A model generated the notes under the pieces. It had not been told where the DNA came from and did not search any database. It saw only the letters and a list, made by a program, of their open reading frames with translations. DNA of 64,000 nucleotides. Source: an uncultured Caldilineaceae bacterium (GTDB taxonomy: Bacteria > Chloroflexota > Anaerolineae > Caldilineales > Caldilineaceae). Positions 9,024 to 17,218 of this stretch are shown here, in pieces; position 1 is the first letter of the stretch; each line of letters starts with the position of its first letter. The stretch is from the NCBI GenBank assembly GCA_951813625.1, contig CATOTS010000004.1:124001-188000 (forward strand). Reading direction: 5' to 3'. The translations under genes and the position numbers were made by a program.

Positions 9024-11003
9024 ATGGGCCTTGCCTATGACCTCAAGGAAACGCTGACGCCGAACCGTTTTGTGGGGCTGTGGCGGATGGCGACCGGCTA
9101 TCGGGGCATCTATGTTGCGGGGGTCCTGGCGGCGGGTTGTGCGGCGTTGAGCAGGTCGGCGGTCTTCTATCTGTTGCGGCACTTTGTGGACGGGGTCCTG
9201 CCGGGGGAAGGGGGCTTCGGGGCGGTCGCGCTGGTGGCGGCCGGCCTGATTGGGCTTGCCGCGGTGCAAGGTCTGTTCGCGTTCAGTATGGGACGGCTGG
9301 CGGCCAGAACCGGGGAGGGTGTGGCGAGGCGGCTGCGGAACTATCTGTTCGACCATATTCAGCGGCTGAATTTCGGCTACCACGACTCGATGCAGACGGG
9401 GGAGCTGATCCAACGGGCTACGTCGGACGTGGATACGCTGCGGAGGCTGTTCCAGGACCAGCTGATTGGGATCGGCCGGATTGGGCTGCTCACGGTTGTC
9501 AACTTCAGCGCGCTGGTGTTGCTGCATGGCAGGCTGGCGCTGATGTCGACGCCGCTATTGCCGGTGATCGCCGTGATCTCGTTCTTTTTCTTCAGGCGAA
9601 TCGGGACTGTGTACGAGGCGTATCAGAGCCAGGACGCGGCGGTGTCCAACCGGCTGCAGGAGAGGCTGAGCGGCGTGCGGGTGGTGAAGGCGTTTGCGCG
9701 TCAGTCGTATGAGATCGGGCGATTCGAGAAGGAGAACTGGGAGAAGTACCGGCGCGGGGTGTGGATGTCGAATCTTCACAGCCTGTTCTGGCCGCTGGTC
9801 GAGTTCATGATTGCGGGCCAGGTGATTCTGGGGACATACCTGGCGGGGATGATGGCGGTCGAGGGCACGATCACGGTGGGCACATTTGTGGCATTTACTG
9901 GTCTGCTGGGCGCGACTGTGTGGCCGATGCAGGGGATAGGGCGGCTGGTGGCGCATGTTTCGACCGGGCTGGTGTCGCTGGAGCGGGTGCAGACGATCAT
10001 CCGGCAGGAGCGGGAGGAGCTGGGGGAGGAGCACGGGACTGACAGCGGCCGTCTGCGGGGGGAGATTGCGTTTCAAGGGGTACAGTTTGCGTACGAGCCG
10101 CCGGCGGAGCAGGAGGAGAAGGGGAAAGGGAAGAAGAAAGCAGACGGCCGGAGCCGGCAGGCGGTGCGTCAGCAGGCGTTTGCGGAGCGCGGCTATGTGC
10201 TGCGGGATATTGATTTGGCGGTGGAGCCGGGGCAGGTGATCGGGTTGCTGGGGGCGACGGGTTCGGGCAAGTCGTCGCTGGCCAACCTGTTGCCGAGGTT
10301 TTACGAGTACAGCGGCGGCAGCATCAGGCTGGACGGGCGGGAGCTGCGTTCGTACGGGCGCGGCTATCTGCGCAGCCAGATTGGCTTCGTGCAGCAGGAG
10401 CCTTTTCTTTTTTCGACGACAATCCGGAACAACATCACCTACGGCACGGGGCGGGAGGTTGCGGACGGCGAGGTGGAGGCGGCGGCGAGGGCGGCGGCGA
10501 TCCACGACGTAATCCTGAGCTTCCCGGACGGGTACGATACGCTGGTCGGGGAGCGGGGGGTGACGCTTTCGGGCGGGCAGAAGCAGCGGGTGACGGTTGC
10601 GCGGACGCTGCTCAAGGACCCGGCGATATTGATACTTGACGATGCCACATCGAGCGTGGACACGGGGACGGACGCGTCGATCCGGGCGGCGCTGCGGGGG
10701 TTGATGCAGGGACGGACTACGTTCATCATCGCGCACCGGGTGCAGAGTGTGATGGAGGCGGACCAGATCCTGGTGATGGATGGCGGGCGGGTGATCCAGA
10801 GGGGCAGGCACGAGCAGCTTGCGGCAGAAGAGGGCGTGTACCGGCGGATCTACGAGCTGCAGATGCAGATTGAGGCCGACCTGGAGCGGGAGATTGCGGC
10901 GGTTGTAGAGGCGACTGAGGCGCGGCTGGATGATCTGGCTGCGGCGGGGCCTGGCGAAGGGCGGGACGACGCGGCTTTCAGCTCTGAGCTGCCGAGCTCT
11001 TAA
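9024..11003 (+). CDS. ABC exporter half-transporter, degenerate-site subunit
   Basis: An ABC multidrug/lipid-type exporter with a six-helix domain (residues about 20-310) followed by an ATPase. The start at ATG 9024 has GGAGGG 7 bases upstream; ATG 9009 or 8874 are alternatives. Walker A GATGSGKSS is at about 410-418, the signature LSGGQKQR near 514, and Walker B ILILDD near 534-539. Asp replaces the catalytic Glu, and the switch His is in AHR. A Lys/Arg/Glu-rich insert (EEKGKGKKKADGRSR) interrupts the ATPase before its first core strands. It pairs with the next exporter gene as a heterodimer. The exported substrate is unknown. Confidence 0.9.
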   Translation: MGLAYDLKETLTPNRFVGLWRMATGYRGIYVAGVLAAGCAALSRSAVFYLLRHFVDGVLPGEGGFGAVALVAAGLIGLAAVQGLFAFSMGRLAARTGEGVARRLRNYLFDHIQRLNFGYHDSMQTGELIQRATSDVDTLRRLFQDQLIGIGRIGLLTVVNFSALVLLHGRLALMSTPLLPVIAVISFFFFRRIGTVYEAYQSQDAAVSNRLQERLSGVRVVKAFARQSYEIGRFEKENWEKYRRGVWMSNLHSLFWPLVEFMIAGQVILGTYLAGMMAVEGTITVGTFVAFTGLLGATVWPMQGIGRLVAHVSTGLVSLERVQTIIRQEREELGEEHGTDSGRLRGEIAFQGVQFAYEPPAEQEEKGKGKKKADGRSRQAVRQQAFAERGYVLRDIDLAVEPGQVIGLLGATGSGKSSLANLLPRFYEYSGGSIRLDGRELRSYGRGYLRSQIGFVQQEPFLFSTTIRNNITYGTGREVADGEVEAAARAAAIHDVILSFPDGYDTLVGERGVTLSGGQKQRVTVARTLLKDPAILILDDATSSVDTGTDASIRAALRGLMQGRTTFIIAHRVQSVMEADQILVMDGGRVIQRGRHEQLAAEEGVYRRIYELQMQIEADLEREIAAVVEATEARLDDLAAAGPGEGRDDAAFSSELPSS

Positions 11004-11158
11004 GGCAAAGGCAGCTACTTTGCCACATATGGCGTCAGTCTTGACCGGTCCTTCATCGCTGCCGCCATTCAGATTATCTGAACGCGTATTCGGTTGGCCG
11101 CCGCCAGGTTGGATGAGCAGCACTGCCGGGAACAGGGCGTACCGGCGGTGAGCGCTGG

Positions 11159-11224
11159 TTTTGGAGGGGGGCGTTGCGGGGGGAGTCCCCCCGCACAAGG
11201 GAGGGCCGAAGGCCCGACCGTCCC
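11159..11224. repeat. GC-rich core of the dispersed repeat (solo copy)
   Basis: A solo copy of the repeat core: GCGGGGGGA and TCCCCCCGC form a near-perfect palindrome, followed by GGGCCGAAGGCCC, a second hairpin. It lies in the 331-base gap between the two exporter genes, which otherwise contains nothing recognisable. Confidence 0.75.
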
Positions 11225-11334
11225 AGAAGCAAGGAGAGAGTCAAGAGGAGTGAGGAGAGAGAAGACCGCTTCGCTCGCCTCATTCAGGGTCGCAGACTGA
11301 TTGCGGCTGAGTCGTTATAGACTGAGGTTGATCG

Positions 11335-13146
11335 ATGGCAATGGACGAGTTTTTTACGGAAGAAGAGTTCGATACCGAGTTCAACGGAAAGACGGTAGCG
11401 CGCATGCTGCGGCAAGGGCTGGCGCACTGGCCGTACTTCTTCGGCTATCTACTTTCCGTGCTGGCGACGGCGCTGGCGGACGGCTACCTGATCCTGCTGG
11501 GGAAACGGCTGGTCGATGAAGGGGTCCTGGCGGGCGATGCAGAGCGGCTGACGCGGCTGATGGTGGAGTTCGGGCTGACGGCGGCGGCGATTGCGGTGGG
11601 CGTGATGGGGTTCATCTTTTGCGCGTCGCGCCTGGGTGAGCGGGTGCAGTACGATTTGCGCAAGGCGATGTACGCGCGATTACAGGAGCTGTCGCTGTCC
11701 TATTATGACCGGACGCCGGTGGGGTGGCTGATGAGCCGGCTGACGTCGGACGCGACGCGGGTGGGCGAGCTGGTCTCGTGGGGCTTCCTGGACCTGGTCT
11801 GGGGCGGTGTCGGCATCGTTGTGTTTCTGGGTTATATGGCGACGATCAACGTGCAGATGATGCTGATTGGGGCTGGGCTGGCGCCGGTGCTGGTCGTGGT
11901 GGCGATCCAGTTCAAGAAGCGGATCCTGGTGGAGTACCGGGAGGTACGGAGGACGAACTCGAAGATCACGGGGGCGTACAATGAGAACATCACGGGTGTG
12001 CGGGTGGTGAAGGCGCTGCGGCGCGAGGAGGCGAACCTTTCAGAATTCAGGGAACTGACAGGCACGATGTACCGGGCGGGGTACCGGGCGGCGATGCTTT
12101 CGGCGCTTTTCCTGCCGGCGGTGCAGCTGATCAGCGCGGTGGGCGTGTCGGCGATCGTGATGTACGGGGGGTGGCAGTTCCAGATGGGCGCGGTGACGAT
12201 CGGGGGGTTGCAGGCGTTCATTTTTTACATCACGTTCATGCTGATGCCGGTGCAGGAGATGGCGCGGGTGTATGCGGAGATGCAGCAGGCGATCGCGTCG
12301 GGGGAGCGGATTTTCAGCCTGATCGACGCCGTGCCTGAGATCGAGGACCGGGAGGGTGCTCAGGCGCCGGAGAGTCTGCGGGGGGACATCGTATTTGAGG
12401 ATGTGGCGTTCCGGTACGAGGAGGAGAAGCCGGTGCTGGAGGGGTTCGACCTGCGGGTGAAGCAGGGCGAGAAGATCGCGCTGGTGGGGCCGACGGGGGC
12501 GGGGAAGTCGACGATCGTCAACCTGGTGTGCCGCTTCTACGAGCCCACGAGCGGGCGGATTCTGATCAACGGCAGGGATTACAGAGATTGGACGCTGCAT
12601 GGCATTCACAGCCGGGTCGGGGTGGTGCTGCAGACGCCGCACCTGTTTTCGGGGACGATCCGGGAGAATGTGCGCTACGGGCGGCTGGAAGCGAGCGACG
12701 AGGAGGTCGAGAAGGCGGCGCGGATGGCGGGCGCGCACGGGTTCATCGAGGCGCTGGAGGCGGGGTACGACAGCCAGGTGGGGGAAGGGGGTGTGCTGCT
12801 GTCGATGGGTCAGACGCAGCTATTGAGCCTGGCGCGGGCGATTCTGGCGGAGCCGGACATTTTCATTATGGACGAGGCGACGAGCTCGGTGGACACGTTG
12901 ACGGAGGCGTTGATCCAGGAGGCGATGGATACAGTGATGGCGGGGCGGACGAGTTTCATCATTGCGCACCGGCTATCGACGATTCGGAAGGCGGACCGGA
13001 TTCTTGTGATCGACGACGGGCGGATTGTGGAGGAGGGGAGTCATGCGGCGCTGATCGGTCTGCGGGGCCGGTATTATGGGTTGTACACGAAGCAGTTCCG
13101 GGACGAAAGGGCGGGGGAACTGCAGTGGGCAGGGGATAGGGGATAG
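11335..13146 (+). CDS. ABC exporter half-transporter, catalytic subunit
   Basis: A 603-residue ABC exporter: membrane domain at about 30-330, with cytoplasmic contacts such as MSRLTSDATRVGELVSWG, and an ATPase domain. Walker A GPTGAGKST is at about 385-393. The signature is altered to LSMGQ (about 488) and Walker B IFIMDEATSS keeps the catalytic Glu. In heterodimeric exporters such as TM287/288 the non-hydrolysing site combines the Asp-type Walker B of one subunit with a non-canonical signature of the other. That is the combination seen here with the preceding gene. The 331-base gap between the genes contains a repeat. Substrate unknown. Confidence 0.92.
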   Translation: MAMDEFFTEEEFDTEFNGKTVARMLRQGLAHWPYFFGYLLSVLATALADGYLILLGKRLVDEGVLAGDAERLTRLMVEFGLTAAAIAVGVMGFIFCASRLGERVQYDLRKAMYARLQELSLSYYDRTPVGWLMSRLTSDATRVGELVSWGFLDLVWGGVGIVVFLGYMATINVQMMLIGAGLAPVLVVVAIQFKKRILVEYREVRRTNSKITGAYNENITGVRVVKALRREEANLSEFRELTGTMYRAGYRAAMLSALFLPAVQLISAVGVSAIVMYGGWQFQMGAVTIGGLQAFIFYITFMLMPVQEMARVYAEMQQAIASGERIFSLIDAVPEIEDREGAQAPESLRGDIVFEDVAFRYEEEKPVLEGFDLRVKQGEKIALVGPTGAGKSTIVNLVCRFYEPTSGRILINGRDYRDWTLHGIHSRVGVVLQTPHLFSGTIRENVRYGRLEASDEEVEKAARMAGAHGFIEALEAGYDSQVGEGGVLLSMGQTQLLSLARAILAEPDIFIMDEATSSVDTLTEALIQEAMDTVMAGRTSFIIAHRLSTIRKADRILVIDDGRIVEEGSHAALIGLRGRYYGLYTKQFRDERAGELQWAGDRG

Positions 13147-13543
13147 TAGTCAGTTGCCAGTTGGTAGAATGAGGGAAGAGGGACGCCGGTCCTCGATGGA
13201 GGGCGGGCGTTTTCTATTGGGGCGGGAAGGGGGGATGCGTGGGAGAGTTGTACGAGTGTTTGTGAGCGTTTGCGAGTAATTGCGGACTTATTTTGGGGAA
13301 TTGGGGCGGCGCGGGGCCGGGAGGGAGGCTGGCGGGTGGGGATTGCTGGCTTCCGGTTAATAGTATTTCGTTTTGGGAGGGTAGGGAGGGCGGGAACTGG
13401 CGGGAGGGCGCGGAGGGGGGCAAGGGTAGGGCTTTTCGCTGCGGGGACGGTGGGGCGCGGGCGCGAGGGGACGGCGCCGGTCTTGGGAGAGGGGCGTGCG
13501 GGGGATGGTCGAATGTTTCAAATATATTATTTATTTGACTTCA
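13147..13543. other. G-rich intergenic region with G-quadruplex motif
   Basis: This 397-base gap separates the exporter and the convergent Cys-rich gene. It is strongly G-biased on the plus strand. At 13375-13390 four G-triplets separated by 1-2 bases fit the canonical intramolecular quadruplex pattern, and more G-runs follow to 13430. It could slow transcription leaving the exporter; no intrinsic terminator was found. Confidence 0.5.
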
Positions 13544-14476
13544 TTAGCCGGGCCCGGCGGTGCTAGTCGCTGTCGCGTGGGAGGAGGCCATTTTCTCCTG
13601 GTATGCATTCTGCATGTTGCCGATTAAATCGTCCAACTCTTTTAGCAGTTCATCCATGAGCTCTGCGGGGTCATCATCCTGGTGGTAGAAGAGCGGTAGT
13701 TCCCTGTCGACGCTGTTGGGAAGCGGCGCGCCCGGCTGGCCGGTGAAGGGATCGGGCGGGAGGCGGTCCAGGTTTCCCCGGCAAGATCTGGTCATGTCGC
13801 GAGCGGCTTCAAGAGCGGCGAGTAAATTGGTCAGGTTGTCCTTCTCAAAGCCGCCGTTATTGAACTCTTTTTCTGTTTCGGCCAAGAGCTTGAAGCCGGC
13901 ATCGATCAGCTGAAAATGGCCGAAGCGTAAGCGGCCGGCGTCAGTAAGGACCGGCTGGTTGCGGAACAGCTTTCTGGCCGGCGTTTTCACCAACGGGCTT
14001 CCCAGTTCTACGAGGCCTTGTTCCATGAGGGACTCGACGTGGTAGCGTTCGTGCCGGTTGGAGAGTTCGTCGGCGGATTCGAGGATTTCGAGGTCGCCTT
14101 GGATGCCGTTTACTGCGGCTGCCGACGCGGCATTTTCCTCGGCGCGGACTTCGTCCATTTCGGAGTCGGCGGCCTTGTGCAACATGACGAGGGTATTGGC
14201 GCCGCGGCAGATGGCGTTGAAGGCTGCGGGGGTCATGTCGCCTTTTTTGACTGCGGTCATGCCGGCGCGGACCTGGTCTATGGCGCCGCGCAGGCGTTCG
14301 GGGATGCGTTTGTCGGCGCGGGCGGCGGTGGATGAATTTTCGCCGCCGCGGACGCGCCAGGCGCGCGTTTTTTCGGGTGAGGCGTGGGCGATGCAGTAGC
14401 CGTCGAGCTGTTCAAGGCCGTTGCCGCGGCAGGGCGCGCCGTCTTTCTTGACGCCTTTGCAGGGTGATTTCGCCAT
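13544..14476 (-). CDS. unknown protein with N-terminal Cys/His cluster
   Basis: A 310-residue protein without a family I can name. The start ATG 14476 is set by AAGGAG about 9 bases upstream. Residues Cys6, Cys16, Cys28 and His31 (CKGVKKDGAPC..., GYCIAHA) look like a small zinc site of the kind found at the N-terminus of phage- or plasmid-associated hypothetical proteins. The rest is predicted mostly helical. It contains NAICRGANTLVML, a long acidic/charged middle and a C-terminal acidic helix ELMDELLKELDDLIGNM. There is no signal peptide or membrane segment. A nucleic-acid-binding role is possible but unproven. Confidence 0.7.
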   Translation of the reverse strand: MAKSPCKGVKKDGAPCRGNGLEQLDGYCIAHASPEKTRAWRVRGGENSSTAARADKRIPERLRGAIDQVRAGMTAVKKGDMTPAAFNAICRGANTLVMLHKAADSEMDEVRAEENAASAAAVNGIQGDLEILESADELSNRHERYHVESLMEQGLVELGSPLVKTPARKLFRNQPVLTDAGRLRFGHFQLIDAGFKLLAETEKEFNNGGFEKDNLTNLLAALEAARDMTRSCRGNLDRLPPDPFTGQPGAPLPNSVDRELPLFYHQDDDPAELMDELLKELDDLIGNMQNAYQEKMASSHATATSTAGPG

Positions 14477-14735
14477 TTTTTGGTTCTCCTTGTGTGGTGG
14501 CCGCTGGCGTGCGGCGCTTGGTTTTTCAGGACTGCGATACCAGAGTAGCACGGTCTGAAATCTCTTGCAGGGGAATTGGGGAAATCCGTTTTTGGGGGAG
14601 GTGATGGGGTGGGTGGGAGCCGATCGACGAAGGGGGAGAGGGGGGATCGACGAAGGGGCACGAATTTGCACGAAGGCCGGGGAAGGCTCGTATTCATGGG
14701 GGGTCCACGTCTGGGATTCAGCTGCGTAGCGCTAC
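14477..14735. other. intergenic region before thiamine operon
   Basis: Holds a short ACGAAGGGGCACGAATTTGCACGAAGG-like motif at about 14634-14666, also seen near 19.1 kb and 59.8 kb. No gene is visible. Confidence 0.4.
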
Positions 14736-14764
14736 TTGACCTGGGGGGCGGGGCCGGTTATACT
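14736..14764 (+). promoter_or_regulatory. sigma-70-type promoter of the thiamine operon
   Basis: TTGACC (14736-14741) and TATACT (14759-14764) are separated by 17 bases, close to the consensus, and lie about 50 bases upstream of the riboswitch. Confidence 0.75.
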
Positions 14765-14811
14765 GTGGCTGACTGCGCCGATGGGCGTGTGTCCGCACCT
14801 GAACAATTGAA

Positions 14812-14925
14812 TCGCAATCGGGAGCTCGGATGAACCGGGCTGAGATATCGCCTTGCGCGTCGTGGGACGTGCGGTGGAGATGACCGACGGACCTGATCCA
14901 GGTAATGCTGGCGTAGGAAGTTTAG
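14812..14925 (+). promoter_or_regulatory. TPP riboswitch (thi box)
   Basis: The two signature blocks of the TPP aptamer are present: GGGCTGAGAT at 14837-14846, the pyrimidine-sensing half, and ACCTGATCCAGGTAATGCTGG with GCGTAGGAAG at 14891-14920, the pyrophosphate-sensing half and closing strand. The promoter is upstream and an intrinsic terminator follows at 14959-14983. The expected logic is premature termination when TPP is plentiful, shutting off the four transport genes downstream. Confidence 0.93.
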
Positions 14926-14958
14926 CGATGGGAATATCTTTGGAAAGCATCGAACTTC

Positions 14959-14983
14959 AACCGCCTGGCAGGGCGGTTTTTTT
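14959..14983 (+). terminator. riboswitch expression-platform terminator
   Basis: A stem of AACCGCC (14959-14965) and GGCGGTT with a six-base loop is followed by seven Ts (14977-14983). It sits 34 bases after the aptamer and 110 bases before the first gene, as expected for a TPP-controlled terminator. Confidence 0.85.
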
Positions 14984-15042
14984 GTTTTCAGTTTTTCGTT
15001 TTGAGTTTTTGGTTGGGGCCTGTGTGGGGAGATTGTCAGGAC

Positions 15043-15066
15043 GGGCAGGCACAAGGTCTGCCTCTA
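15043..15066. repeat. short hairpin repeat, copy 2
   Basis: GGGCAGGCACAAGGTCTGCC, near-identical to 8091-8115 and self-complementary. It lies in the leader of the thiamine operon. Confidence 0.55.
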
Positions 15067-15092
15067 CGGGATAATGGAGAGGAGGAAGGGGC

Positions 15093-15389
15093 ATGTCGAA
15101 TTCGGTAATCGTTGATATTGAGGTGCTGCCGGGGACGGGCGAGGACGCTTACTCGGTTGTGGAGCGGGCGATTGGGGTGATCGAGGCGTCGGGGCTGCGG
15201 TATGAGGTGGGGCCGATGGGGACGACGGTCGAGGGCGACCTGGACAGTTGCCTGGAGGTGGCGAAGGCGGCGCACCGGGCCTGTTTTGTGGACGGCGTAG
15301 ATCGGGTGGTGTCGATTATCAAGATCGGGGAGTCGAGGGGCGGGACGACGATCGACGGGCTGGTGTCGAAGTTCCGCGAAGAGGGCTGA
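15093..15389 (+). CDS. thiamine-binding protein, MTH1187/DUF77 family
   Basis: A 98-residue ferredoxin-like fold protein of the MTH1187/YkoF-like family (DUF77). Family features are VDIEVLPGTGEDAYSVVERAI at the N-terminus, GPMGTTVEGDLD in the middle and RVVSIIKIGESRGG near the C-terminus. Members bind thiamine or its pyrimidine part in the cytoplasm. First gene of the operon controlled by the TPP riboswitch; its stop overlaps the permease start by one base (TGATG). It may act as a soluble ligand carrier or sensor for the transporter. Confidence 0.88.
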   Translation: MSNSVIVDIEVLPGTGEDAYSVVERAIGVIEASGLRYEVGPMGTTVEGDLDSCLEVAKAAHRACFVDGVDRVVSIIKIGESRGGTTIDGLVSKFREEG

Positions 15390-16150
15390 TGAGGACGACG
15401 CGGCTGTTTGTTCCGGCGCTGGTTCTGATTGTCTTGGCGGTGGTGTGGGAGCTGGCTGTGCGCGGGCTGGCGGTGCCGGTCTGGATCCTGCCTTCGCCGT
15501 CGGCGATCTGGCAGTCTTTCTGGGAGACGCGCGATCTGATCGGCGTGCACGTTGGGCAGACGCTGCTGGAGGTGGCGATTGGGGTTGCGGTGGCGGTGAC
15601 GGCGGGGGTTGCGGTGGCTGCGGCGATGGATTTTTCGCCGTGGCTGCGGCGGGCGATCTATCCGCTGCTGGTGATTTCGCAGACGGTGCCGATCATTGCG
15701 CTGGCGCCGCTGCTGATCATCTGGTTCGGTTTCGGGATCGCGCCGAAGGTGATCGTGGTGACGCTGTTCTGCTTTTTCCCGATCGCGGTGAACACGAGCG
15801 ACGGGCTAACGGCGACGGAGCCGGATATTGTGGATCTGTTCCGTTCGATGGGGGCGACGTGGCCGCAGATCTGGCGGAAGGTACGGCTGCCGGCGGCGGG
15901 GCCCTACTTTTTTTCGGGGCTGAAGATTGCGGCGACCTACAGTGTGGCGGGGGCGGTTGTCGGCGAGTGGGTGGGGGCGAAGCAGGGGCTGGGCATCTAC
16001 CTGCTGCGTATGTCGGCGGCGTTCAAGACGGCGAGTGTTTTCATGACGATTGCGATCATATCGCTGCTGAGCATTGTGCTTTTCTTGACGGTTTTTGTGG
16101 TGGAGCGGCGGATAATGCCGTGGTATTTCGCGGAACGAAGCGAACAGTAG
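15389..16150 (+). CDS. thiX: ABC importer permease for thiamine precursor (ThiX-like)
   Basis: A 253-residue permease of the nitrate/sulfonate/taurine/HMP type. The start is ATG 15389, coupled to the preceding stop. Helices span the protein; the ATPase-contact loop reads DLFRSMGATWPQIWRKVRLPAA at about 145-168. Riboswitch control and the neighbouring NMT1-like binding protein point to import of the pyrimidine precursor HMP or formylaminopyrimidine rather than a sulfonate. A GCCGGC/GCCGGC hairpin (16154-16175) separates it from the binding-protein gene. Confidence 0.9.
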   Translation: MRTTRLFVPALVLIVLAVVWELAVRGLAVPVWILPSPSAIWQSFWETRDLIGVHVGQTLLEVAIGVAVAVTAGVAVAAAMDFSPWLRRAIYPLLVISQTVPIIALAPLLIIWFGFGIAPKVIVVTLFCFFPIAVNTSDGLTATEPDIVDLFRSMGATWPQIWRKVRLPAAGPYFFSGLKIAATYSVAGAVVGEWVGAKQGLGIYLLRMSAAFKTASVFMTIAIISLLSIVLFLTVFVVERRIMPWYFAERSEQ

Positions 16151-16198
16151 ACGGCCGGCGGCTGCGCGGGCCGGCTTTCACCAAACAAGGGGGAGACG

Positions 16199-17218
16199 AT
16201 GGAGAAGCGAGTACAGGGAAGGATTGTGTGGATTGGGCTGCTGCTGCTGGTGCTGATGGCGGCGGGGTGCGTGCCGGTTGCGCCGGAGGGGCCGAGCGAG
16301 GGCGCGATGGCGGAGCCGAAGGACGTGACGTTGATGCTGGGGTGGACGCCGAACACGAATTACACCGGTATCTACGTGGCGCAGGAGATGGGCTGGTACG
16401 AGGAGGCTGGGCTGAACGTGGAGATCGTGCTGCCGGGGCAGTCTGACGTGCACAAGGTGGTGGGCACGGGGTCGGCGGAGTTCGGTTTCAGCTATCAGGA
16501 GGGAACGACGTTTGCGCGTAACGAGGGTGTGCCGGTGGTGTCGGTTGCGGCGATCATCCAGCACAACACGTCGGGCTTTGCATCGCGCAGCGGGAAGGGG
16601 ATTCTGACGCCGACTGAGATGGCGGGGATGCGCTACGGCGCGTTCGGTTCGCCGGTCGAGTATCCGACAATTGACCTGCTGATGCAGTGTGAGGGGGCGT
16701 CGGCGGAGAGCGTCGAGTTCATCGACATTGGCTGGGCGGACTTTCTGTCGGTGACCGAGGCGGACCAGGTCGATTTTGTGTGGATATTCTATGGCTGGGC
16801 GGGCGTTGACGCGGAGGTGAAGGGCGTCGAGCTGGACATCGTGATGTTGAAGGACTACCTGGATTGCATACCGGACTACTACACGCCGACTCTGATCACG
16901 AGCGAGGCGATGATCGCGGAGGAGCCGGAGACGGTGCGGGCGTTCATTGGGGCGTCGGCGCGCGGTTATGAGTTCGCGATCGAGAACCCGGCTGAGGCGG
17001 CGGAGATCCTGCTGGCGGCGAACCCGGACCTGGACGGGGAGCTGGTGCGGACGAGCCAGGCGTGGCTGTCGGAGGAGTACCAGGCGGAGGCGGCGCAGTG
17101 GGGGATCCAGACGACGGAGGTGTGGCAGGCGTATGCCGATTTTCTGATCGAGAACGGGATCATCGAGTCGTTTGACGCGGAGAGCGCGTATACGAACGAG
17201 TTTCTGCCGGAGCGGTAA
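16199..17218 (+). CDS. thiY: thiamine-precursor-binding lipoprotein, NMT1/THI5-like (ThiY)
   Basis: A 339-residue extracytoplasmic binding protein. The signal peptide ends LMAAGC (Cys24), a lipobox. The mature domain has the NMT1/THI5 pattern: LGWTPNTNYTGIYVAQEMGWYEEAGLNV at the start, GSAEFGFSYQEG, and WADFLSVTEADQVDF in the second lobe. ThiY proteins capture formylaminopyrimidine or HMP for thiamine salvage. GGGGGAG lies 6 bases before the start. Its stop overlaps the ATPase start (TAATG). The TPP riboswitch upstream strongly supports the substrate class, though the exact precursor is not fixed by sequence. Confidence 0.9.
   Translation: MEKRVQGRIVWIGLLLLVLMAAGCVPVAPEGPSEGAMAEPKDVTLMLGWTPNTNYTGIYVAQEMGWYEEAGLNVEIVLPGQSDVHKVVGTGSAEFGFSYQEGTTFARNEGVPVVSVAAIIQHNTSGFASRSGKGILTPTEMAGMRYGAFGSPVEYPTIDLLMQCEGASAESVEFIDIGWADFLSVTEADQVDFVWIFYGWAGVDAEVKGVELDIVMLKDYLDCIPDYYTPTLITSEAMIAEEPETVRAFIGASARGYEFAIENPAEAAEILLAANPDLDGELVRTSQAWLSEEYQAEAAQWGIQTTEVWQAYADFLIENGIIESFDAESAYTNEFLPER

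Noticed and set aside
9555..11198. 547-codon minus-strand open frame
   Set aside because: It mirrors the ABC exporter gene; the plus frame has Walker motifs and this one is Arg/Pro/His-rich noise.
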